Shown here: in pieces, positions 1 to 4,777 of the stretch | Numbering within the stretch: the stretch's first letter is position 1 | How the letters are laid out: each line of letters opens with the position of its first letter | Origin: an uncultured bacterium | GTDB taxonomy: Bacteria > Bacillota_I > Bacilli_A > RF39 > UBA660 | Assembly: GCA_949286645.1 (NCBI GenBank) | Contig: CASEDN010000017.1 | Location: 1-5,994, forward strand | Length of the DNA: 5,994 nt | Direction: 5' to 3' | Program-made: the position numbers and the translations under genes | The notes under the pieces: model-generated | What the model saw: the letters and a program-made list of their open reading frames with translations, nothing else | Databases searched by the model: none | What the model was told of the DNA's origin: nothing

Positions 1-1
1 A

Positions 2-268
2 TATCAAGGAGAATATGCTAGTAAAGTATATGAAGAGTTGAAGAAAAATGATATTAGAGTAGAACTAGATAATCGTAATGAAAAACTAGGTTATCGTTTA
101 AGAGAAGCGCAGACTAGGAAGATTAATTATACATTAATACTTGGAGATAAAGAAAAGACAGATAACACTATCAGTTATAGAAAGCATGGTGAAAAGGAGA
201 CTACAACAGTAAGTATAGAAGAGTTCATTAACTTACTTAAAGATGAAATTTCTACTAAAAAAATATAA
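2..268 (+). CDS. thrS: Threonyl-tRNA synthetase, C-terminal fragment (anticodon-binding domain)
   Basis: This is the last 88 codons of a gene that begins left of the window; the reading frame is open from base 2 to a TAA stop. Threonyl-tRNA synthetase charges tRNA-Thr with threonine in the cytoplasm. The visible part is the end of the class II anticodon-binding domain, which recognises the tRNA anticodon. The family-typical block VELDNRNEKLGYRLREAQ is followed by KINYTLILGDKE, then a YRKHGEKE strand and a closing helix (SIEEFINLLKDEI). The arrangement 'D-x-RNEKLGY-x-x-REAQ...GDKE' separates ThrRS from the related ProRS and HisRS domains. The catalytic and editing domains lie outside the window. 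TTG at 38 is an internal codon, not a start. A hairpin terminator follows within 2 bases of the stop, so thrS ends its transcription unit. Identification is firm from motif recognition. Confidence 0.93.
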   Translation, partial: YQGEYASKVYEELKKNDIRVELDNRNEKLGYRLREAQTRKINYTLILGDKEKTDNTISYRKHGEKETTTVSIEEFINLLKDEISTKKI

Positions 269-269
269 T

Positions 270-322
270 AAAAAGATAGCAAGTCCTATAAATAAAATAT
301 AGGTCCGTTGCTATCTTTTTTT
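270..322. terminator. Bidirectional intrinsic terminator between convergent thrS and yqfQ-like gene
   Basis: Two 13-base arms pair perfectly: AAAAAGATAGCAA (270-282) and TTGCTATCTTTTT (308-320). An inner CCTATA/TATAGG stem (285-290 with 298-303) closes a 7-base loop, leaving a small internal loop between the two stems. On the + strand the arm runs into seven T (316-322). On the - strand the A-run at 270-274 and the A-rich bases before it give the matching T-rich tail. It can therefore end thrS from the left and the small gene from the right. The right arm lies inside the coding sequence of the - strand gene. Confidence 0.9.
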
Positions 323-576
323 GTATCATAACTTATATTATCATTATAATTATTATCTTTTGTTTCTTCAGTAATTTCTTCATCATTACTATTAATAGCA
401 GAAGCTACTCTAAAAAGAGTTCTAGCATTATTAAGTAATGGTCTTACTTGGTAGACAATTGGTATCGCTTGATTAATTATTCCTAATGTTCTTTGTGTGT
501 TATTTAAAATATTGTTCCAGTTTATTCCTCTTCTTGACATATAATTGGGAGGCCCCATATTATATCCGTTATACAT
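286..576 (-). CDS. Small YqfQ/VrrA-like protein
   Basis: A 96-residue protein read from ATG at 576. An in-frame GTG at 585 would add three residues; it has an AAGGG seven bases upstream but would leave a 5' leader of only about 12 bases, so ATG is preferred. Residues 1-17 are rich in Tyr, Asn, Gly and Pro. Residues about 18-62 form the conserved-looking core (NNILNNTQRTLGIINQAIPI, then a Val/Arg/Leu-rich helix). Residues 63-96 are an acidic, Asn-rich, probably disordered tail ending GPIFYL. The core resembles the YqfQ-like (VrrA) family of Bacillota, where a Gly/Pro-rich head precedes a short helical region. The family's biochemical role is not established to my knowledge, and no signal peptide or clear membrane span is visible. 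The gene converges on thrS and diverges from the pilus-type operon. Its stop and last codons lie inside the shared terminator. The coding call is fairly sure and the family call moderate. Confidence 0.72.
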   Translation of the reverse strand: MYNGYNMGPPNYMSRRGINWNNILNNTQRTLGIINQAIPIVYQVRPLLNNARTLFRVASAINSNDEEITEETKDNNYNDNISYDTKKDSNGPIFYL

Positions 577-603
577 GATTATCACAGCCTTTCCCTTTAC
601 TTT

Positions 604-632
604 AATATATGATTAATTTTCCTACTTGTGAA
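604..632 (-). promoter_or_regulatory. Promoter of the yqfQ-like gene (leftward)
   Basis: On the - strand, TTCACA (632-627) is followed by exactly 17 bases and TATATT (609-604), a good sigma-A-type pair. Transcription would start near 597, giving a leader of about 20 bases to the ATG at 576, with an AAGGGAAAGG ribosome-binding region within it. Its -35 overlaps the -35 of the rightward promoter almost completely. The call rests on sequence only. Confidence 0.55.
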
Positions 633-654
633 TATAAAAATAGAATGTTATAAT
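626..654 (+). promoter_or_regulatory. Extended -10 promoter of the pilus-type operon (rightward)
   Basis: TTGTGA (626-631), a 17-base spacer, then TATAAT (649-654) preceded by TG (646-647), which makes an extended -10. The predicted start is near 661, about 27 bases before the ATG at 688. It argues against the in-frame GTG at 628 as a start codon, because that GTG would lie in the -35 box. Confidence 0.7.
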
Positions 655-687
655 TATATTAATGATAAGAATAAGGAGGAGAAAGTT

Positions 688-2142
688 ATGGAGATTATTG
701 CAATGCCATTTATATTTATTTATCATGTGGTCCATTATATTTTACTTTCTCCTAAACGCATTTTAAGTTATGCTTATACTGGAGTTTTATCAGTTATTGA
801 TAAACTTAGTAAAGGAAAAGTTACAGCAGTAAAAGAAGAAAGAGCAAAAGAAGAAGAAGCTATTTTAGAAGTAGAATCTATGATGAATGCTACTAAAATT
901 AGTTCAAAAGAAAAGCTAGTTATCGACAAAGAACCACTGGTTTCTTTCCGTTATAAAGTAAGGGGTAGTAGTGGAAAAATCATAAATGGTACTTTTGAAG
1001 GACCAAGTGTTGATGAAGTTAGGATATTTTTACAGAATGAAGGATATGAAGTGTTAGAGGTTGTGCCTCGTAAATTTTATGATATAGATATAAATATTGG
1101 TGGTAGATTTACAGCTGCTGATCTTTCATTTTCTATTACACAATTATCTACTTATTTAAAAGCAGGTATTTCATTAATTGATTCTGTTAGAATTTTGGAA
1201 AAACAGAGTAGTAAACCAGAACAAAGAAAAGTTTATCAAAAGGTTGTGTATGAATTATTGAAAGGGCAAGATTTGTCTGTTGCTATGGAAAAACAAGGAG
1301 ATAAGTTTCCTACACTTTTAGTTAATATGATAAAAACTGCTGAACTTACTGGAGATCTGACCTCTGTTTTAGATGATATGGCTGAGTATTATACTTCTAA
1401 AGAGGAAACTAGGAAACAAATGGTTTCGGCTATGACATATCCTATTATAGTTTTATGTATTGCTATAGGTGTTATTATCTTTATTTTAGTTAGTATTGTT
1501 CCAAGTTTTGTAGAAATGTACGAAGATAATGATGCTGAGATTCCTGCTATTACAACTTTTGTTATGAATACTAGTGATTTTATTGTAAATTATTATATTT
1601 TTATATTCATTGGAGTTGCTATATTTATAGGTGTTTTTGTATATTTTTATAAAAAGAATAGAGGTTTTAGAAAAAATGTGCAATTAGTTCTTATGCATTT
1701 GCCTGTTTTTAGTCAAATTATTATTTATAATGAAGTATATAATTTTACTAAAACTTTTTCATCTCTTTTAAATCATGGGGTTTTTATCACTGATAGCATG
1801 GAAGTTTTATCAAAAATAACTAATAACGAAATATATAAAGAGTTAATTGCTAAAACTATTATTAATCTTAATAAAGGTGCTAATATATCAGAATCTTTTA
1901 AAGGAAGTTGGGCTTTTCCGGTAGCAGCTTATGAAATGATTGTAACTGGAGAAAAAACTGGACAACTTGGCTTAATGATGGAAAAAGTTGCTAACTACTA
2001 TCAAGTATTACATAAAGCTATAGTTAAACAAATGCAAAGCTTTATAGAACCAATTATGATTGCTTTATTGGCTTTAATAGTTGGTACTATTCTTTTATCA
2101 ATAGTTGTTCCAATGTTTGATATTTATGGAAAGATTCAGTAG
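688..2142 (+). CDS. Type II secretion F family protein (ComGB/PilC-like pilus platform)
   Basis: A 484-residue polytopic inner-membrane protein of the GspF/PilC/ComGB family, which forms the platform that couples the cytoplasmic assembly ATPase to pilin or pseudopilin insertion. ATG at 688 is chosen because AAGGAGGAG (673-681) sits six bases upstream; a GTG 60 bases earlier in frame lacks a ribosome site and falls in the promoter. Residues 85-130 look like the PilC N-terminal domain (FRYKVRGSSGK...). Two repeated T2SSF domains follow, about 145-268 and 350-472, carrying the paired signatures ELTGDL...YY (219-235) and GEKTGQL...YY (421-438). Probable membrane helices are near 252-274, 298-322 and 453-476. 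Residues 1-70 are an extra N-terminal part: a hydrophobic helix (about 4-20) and a Lys/Glu-rich stretch (43-62). The prepilin peptidase gene follows after 8 bases, so the two are co-transcribed. Whether it serves competence, pili or secretion cannot be told without the ATPase and pilin genes. Confidence 0.92.
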   Translation: MEIIAMPFIFIYHVVHYILLSPKRILSYAYTGVLSVIDKLSKGKVTAVKEERAKEEEAILEVESMMNATKISSKEKLVIDKEPLVSFRYKVRGSSGKIINGTFEGPSVDEVRIFLQNEGYEVLEVVPRKFYDIDINIGGRFTAADLSFSITQLSTYLKAGISLIDSVRILEKQSSKPEQRKVYQKVVYELLKGQDLSVAMEKQGDKFPTLLVNMIKTAELTGDLTSVLDDMAEYYTSKEETRKQMVSAMTYPIIVLCIAIGVIIFILVSIVPSFVEMYEDNDAEIPAITTFVMNTSDFIVNYYIFIFIGVAIFIGVFVYFYKKNRGFRKNVQLVLMHLPVFSQIIIYNEVYNFTKTFSSLLNHGVFITDSMEVLSKITNNEIYKELIAKTIINLNKGANISESFKGSWAFPVAAYEMIVTGEKTGQLGLMMEKVANYYQVLHKAIVKQMQSFIEPIMIALLALIVGTILLSIVVPMFDIYGKIQ

Positions 2143-2150
2143 GTGATTAT

Positions 2151-2918
2151 ATGGAAATGTTGTATGTCTTTTGTTTCTTTATAATGGGCCTAGTCTTTGG
2201 GTCTTTCTTTTGTTGTGTAGGATTAAGACTAAGTACAAATAAGAATTTTATTAAAGAAAGAAGTATTTGTGATAAGTGCTATCATACTCTTGCTTGGTAT
2301 GATTTAATTCCTTTAATATCTTTTATATCATTAAAAGGAAGATGTAGATATTGTCATGAAAAGGTTAGTTTATTAAACCCTTTTATTGAGGTTGCAACTG
2401 GTATTTTATTTGCTTTATCATATTATAGTTTTGGTTTTTCTTTAGAGTTAGTTTTAGCATTATTTTTAGTAGCTTTATCTATGATTATTTTTGCCAGTGA
2501 TTTGACTTATATGATTATACCTGATGAAGTAATTATCTTTTTTAGTATAGTTATTATAATATTAGAGTTTTTTTTAGAAGGGATAGAAGGTGTTGGTTTA
2601 TCTTTACTTAGTGGGTTATCTCTATTCTTTTTTATGTTTTGTTTAATGAAACTAGGTAATGCTTTATTTAAAAAAGAATCTTTAGGAGGAGGAGATGTTA
2701 AACTTTTCTTTGTTTTAGGTCTTATCATAGATCCTTTTTTAGGACTTGTAACTATCTTTTTAGCATCTTTAATTGCTTTACCAGTATCTTTGTATTTGCT
2801 TTATAAAAATAAAGAGCATATGATACCCTTTGGACCTTTTATCTTAATAGCTTTTCTTATAGTGTTCTTTAGTAAAATTACTACTAGTGAGATCTTTGAC
2901 TTTTTAACATTATTTTAA
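2151..2918 (+). CDS. Prepilin peptidase (ComC/PilD-like, A24 family)
   Basis: A 255-residue multi-span membrane aspartic protease that cleaves the leader of type IV prepilins or pseudopilins and usually N-methylates the new N terminus. Near the N terminus is the hallmark GLVFGSFFCCVGLRL (13-27), followed by the two Cys pairs of the zinc-binding methylase domain, CDKC (40-43) and CRYC (65-68). The protease domain carries Asp117 in SDLTYMIIPDE and Asp182 in GGGDVK, the two catalytic aspartates of the GxGD class. About six to eight hydrophobic helices and a late PFGPF motif (226-230) complete a full-length family member. Both methylase and protease parts appear intact. AGGTGA (2141-2146) overlaps the upstream stop and lies close to ATG 2151; a second ATG at 2157 has more usual spacing, so the start is uncertain by two codons. 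It is the second gene of the operon with the platform protein. No terminator is visible after it. Confidence 0.94.
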   Translation: MEMLYVFCFFIMGLVFGSFFCCVGLRLSTNKNFIKERSICDKCYHTLAWYDLIPLISFISLKGRCRYCHEKVSLLNPFIEVATGILFALSYYSFGFSLELVLALFLVALSMIIFASDLTYMIIPDEVIIFFSIVIIILEFFLEGIEGVGLSLLSGLSLFFFMFCLMKLGNALFKKESLGGGDVKLFFVLGLIIDPFLGLVTIFLASLIALPVSLYLLYKNKEHMIPFGPFILIAFLIVFFSKITTSEIFDFLTLF

Positions 2919-2926
2919 TTTTGTTA

Positions 2927-2955
2927 TTGACGAACGTTTATTCTAATGTTAATAT
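2927..2955 (+). promoter_or_regulatory. Promoter of the rhuM gene
   Basis: TTGACG (2927-2932), a 17-base spacer and TAATAT (2950-2955), with TG at 2947-2948 giving an extended -10. The predicted start is near 2962, leaving a leader of about 100 bases before rhuM. The spacer begins with CGAAC (2931-2935), part of a degenerate LexA-box-like sequence. Prediction from sequence only. Confidence 0.6.
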
Positions 2956-2985
2956 ATTAAGCATTAAAACATTTATAAAGGGAAG

Positions 2986-3060
2986 ATGTTGTATTTTAAA
3001 CTGCTAGTGATATTAGGAAATATAACATTTTATATTATATTGCTGTATGAGGAGACGTAG
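2986..3060 (+). CDS. Possible 24-residue hydrophobic leader peptide upstream of rhuM
   Basis: A 24-codon ORF starts at ATG 2986 and stops at TAG 3058-3060, two bases before the rhuM start. The peptide begins MLYFKLLVILG, continues with another Ile/Leu/Tyr-rich stretch, and ends YEET, so it could form one membrane-spanning helix. AAAGGG (2977-2982) lies upstream but only three bases from the ATG, which is short for efficient initiation. The rhuM ribosome site (GAGGAG, 3049-3054) lies inside its last codons, so translation here would pass through that site and could couple to rhuM. AT-rich DNA easily encodes hydrophobic residues, so it may be a chance ORF. No known family is recognised. Confidence 0.25.
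   Translation: MLYFKLLVILGNITFYIILLYEET
3019..3036 (+). repeat. All-A/T hairpin in the rhuM leader
   Basis: AATATAA (3019-3025) and TTATATT (3030-3036) pair perfectly around a four-base loop, 12 bases before the rhuM ribosome-binding site. The stem is all A/T and therefore weak. No T-run follows, so it is not a terminator. In DNA this base-rich it may be coincidental. Confidence 0.35.
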
Positions 3061-3062
3061 AT

Positions 3063-4046
3063 ATGAATGAATTCGGAGATATAATTATTTATAAAGATAA
3101 AAATGGAAAAGATAATATTGAAGTAAAAATAGAAGATGGTACTGTTTGGTTAAATCAAGCACAGTTAGTAAAATTATATAATTCTAGTAAATCTAATATT
3201 TCAGAGCATATAAAGCATATATACGAAGAAGGTGAGCTAGAGGAAAAATCAACTGTTCGGAAATTCCGAACAGTTGCTACAAATGGTAAGACATATGATA
3301 TGAAGTATTATAATCTTGATATGATAGTTGCTATAGGTTTTAGAGTTAGATCTGATATTGGAACTAATTTTAGAAAATGGGCAAATGATAAATTAAAAGA
3401 ATATATGATTAAAGGATTTGTACTTAATGATGAAAAATTAAAGAATAATGGTGAAAGTCCTTACTTTGAAGAATTGCTTGCTAGAATTCGTGATATTAGA
3501 TCATCAGAAAAAGTTTTTTGGAGAAAAGTATTAGATATATATGCAACAGCTATTGATTATGATCCTAAAGATAAGATATCAATAGAGTTTTTTAAGACTG
3601 TCCAAAATAAAATGCATTATGCTACACATGGACATACTGCAGCAGAGGTTATTTTTAATAGAGTAGATTCATTAAAAGAAAATTTAGGACTTACAAATTT
3701 TAAAGGAGATTATCCAACAAAAAGCGAAACAGAAATTGCTAAAAATTATTTAACTGAAGAAGAATTAAATATTTTAAATAGAATGGTTTCTGCATATTTA
3801 GATGTAGCAGAGATTAATGCTTTAGATAGACATCCAATGACAATGCAAGATTGGGTAAATGAGCTTGATTCGTTTTTAAAGATGACTAGGAAGGATATTT
3901 TGAAAGGGAAAGGGACTATATCTCATGAGAATGCATTAAAAAAGGCTCATGAAGAGTATGATAAGTATATGCAAAATCATTTAACTGCTGCTGAACAAGA
4001 TTATTTAGAAATGTTGAATAAAGAAATAGAAGAAATGAATAAATAA
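3063..4046 (+). CDS. RhuM family protein
   Basis: A 327-residue soluble protein, full length for the RhuM family, named after a gene of Salmonella pathogenicity island 3. Members are widespread, patchily distributed and often found in accessory regions; their biochemical activity is not established to my knowledge. The N-terminal third begins with a beta-rich segment (residues 5-28), then VWLNQAQLVKLYNSSKSNIS (28-47), which looks like a helix-turn-helix DNA-binding unit. It continues to the family signature YYNLDMIVAIGFRVRS (82-97) and FRKWANDKLKEYMIKGF (103-119). The C-terminal half carries HGHTAAEVI (189-197), AKNYLTEEELNILNRMVSAY (226-245) and HPMTMQDW (257-264), all family-typical, and ends in a charged helix. 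ATG 3063 has GAGGAG eight bases upstream. It has its own promoter, and its codons 63-71 contain a perfect DNA palindrome. No toxin-antitoxin partner or restriction gene is adjacent. The family call is firm; a role in DNA binding or defence is inference only. Confidence 0.9.
   Translation: MNEFGDIIIYKDKNGKDNIEVKIEDGTVWLNQAQLVKLYNSSKSNISEHIKHIYEEGELEEKSTVRKFRTVATNGKTYDMKYYNLDMIVAIGFRVRSDIGTNFRKWANDKLKEYMIKGFVLNDEKLKNNGESPYFEELLARIRDIRSSEKVFWRKVLDIYATAIDYDPKDKISIEFFKTVQNKMHYATHGHTAAEVIFNRVDSLKENLGLTNFKGDYPTKSETEIAKNYLTEEELNILNRMVSAYLDVAEINALDRHPMTMQDWVNELDSFLKMTRKDILKGKGTISHENALKKAHEEYDKYMQNHLTAAEQDYLEMLNKEIEEMNK
3251..3275. repeat. Perfect palindrome inside rhuM (12-bp arms, 1-bp centre)
   Basis: The arm AACTGTTCGGAA (3251-3262) is exactly mirrored by TTCCGAACAGTT (3264-3275) around a single A. 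As RNA it would form a 10-bp stem with a five-base loop. It encodes TVRKFRTV, residues 64-71 of RhuM, and is clearly richer in G+C than its surroundings. No T-run follows, so it is not an intrinsic terminator. The repeat is certain and its function unknown. Confidence 0.9.
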
Positions 4047-4060
4047 TAGAATTTATTTAT

Positions 4061-4089
4061 TTGAAAAAATAAGCCGAATTAGCAATATT
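4061..4089 (+). promoter_or_regulatory. Weak candidate promoter for the SGNH hydrolase gene
   Basis: TTGAAA (4061-4066) has a good -35 shape and lies 17 bases before AATATT (4084-4089); an alternative TATTAA (4086-4091) would need a 19-base spacer. The -10 match is poor either way. The 89-base gap holds no T-tailed hairpin, so the gene could equally be read through from rhuM. Confidence 0.25.
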
Positions 4090-4135
4090 AATTATGAGTA
4101 ACTCAATTATTCAAAAATAAAAGGAGAAAAATACT

Positions 4136-4747
4136 ATGAAAGATATAAATATTTTAGTTTTTGGTGATAGTATTACTTATGGTGCATGGGATAAAGAAAA
4201 AGGTGGTTGGGTAAATCGCTTAAGATTAGCATTAGAAAATGACAATAGTAATAAATATTACACTATTTTTAATCTAGGAATATCAGGAGATGTTACTGAA
4301 GGTATTAAAAATAGATTTGATAATGAATGTAAAATAAGATTTGCTAAAGAAGATAATACAATAATTATTTTTTCTATAGGAATTAATGATACACAAAATG
4401 TAAAAGATGAAGATAGAGTTTCACTTGAAACATTTAGAAACAATATTATTGCTTTAATTAATAGTGCTAAAAAATATACTAATAATATATTATTTATTGG
4501 ATTAACAAAAGTAGATGAGTCTAAAGTAGCACCTTTACCTTGGGATAAAGATAAATGTTATTTAAATAATAAAATAATTGATTTTGATAAAGAGTTAAAA
4601 AACATTTGTTTAGAAAATAATATTGATTATTTATATATTTATGATTTGTTGGAAGTTGATGAACTTTTTGATGGTTTGCATCCTAATAATGTAGGACATC
4701 AAAAAAATTGTGATAAAGTAAAAACTAAAATAAGTAAATATTTTTAA
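4136..4747 (+). CDS. SGNH/GDSL hydrolase family protein
   Basis: A 203-residue single-domain serine hydrolase of the SGNH superfamily (esterases, lipases, acyl-thioesterases, carbohydrate esterases). All four hallmark blocks are present: block I FGDSIT with nucleophile Ser12; block II NLGISGD with Gly48; block III GIND with Asn84, which completes the oxyanion hole; and block V DGLHPN with Asp179 and His182 of the triad. The protein should therefore be active. There is no signal peptide or membrane helix, so it acts in the cytoplasm, which argues against a secreted lipase; the natural substrate cannot be inferred. ATG 4136 has AAGGAG (4121-4126) nine bases upstream. It lies 89 bases after rhuM and 30 bases before mtaB in the same direction, with no visible terminator on either side, so it may share a transcript with mtaB. 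The family call is firm; substrate and pathway are unknown. Confidence 0.92.
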   Translation: MKDINILVFGDSITYGAWDKEKGGWVNRLRLALENDNSNKYYTIFNLGISGDVTEGIKNRFDNECKIRFAKEDNTIIIFSIGINDTQNVKDEDRVSLETFRNNIIALINSAKKYTNNILFIGLTKVDESKVAPLPWDKDKCYLNNKIIDFDKELKNICLENNIDYLYIYDLLEVDELFDGLHPNNVGHQKNCDKVKTKISKYF

Positions 4748-4777
4748 TATGAATACAAGAAGTTAGGGAGTGAAGTA

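Noticed and set aside
628..687. GTG start at 628 giving a 504-residue platform protein
   Set aside because: No ribosome site precedes it and it lies in the -35 box of a good promoter; ATG 688 has an excellent AAGGAGGAG at proper spacing.
1486..1683. Leftward 65-codon ORF
   Set aside because: Antisense to the membrane-rich part of the platform gene; Asn/Lys/Ile-rich composition without motif or ribosome site, a shadow of the real frame.
2507..2728. Leftward 73-codon ORF
   Set aside because: Antisense to the conserved catalytic region of the prepilin peptidase; no recognisable family features.
4258..4443. Leftward 61-codon ORF
   Set aside because: Antisense to the conserved SGNH hydrolase blocks; composition reflects the opposite strand.
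4708..4736. Promoter for mtaB inside the end of the SGNH gene
   Set aside because: TTGTGA is present, but the sequence 17 bases later (TAAGTA) is a poor -10; read-through from the SGNH gene is simpler.
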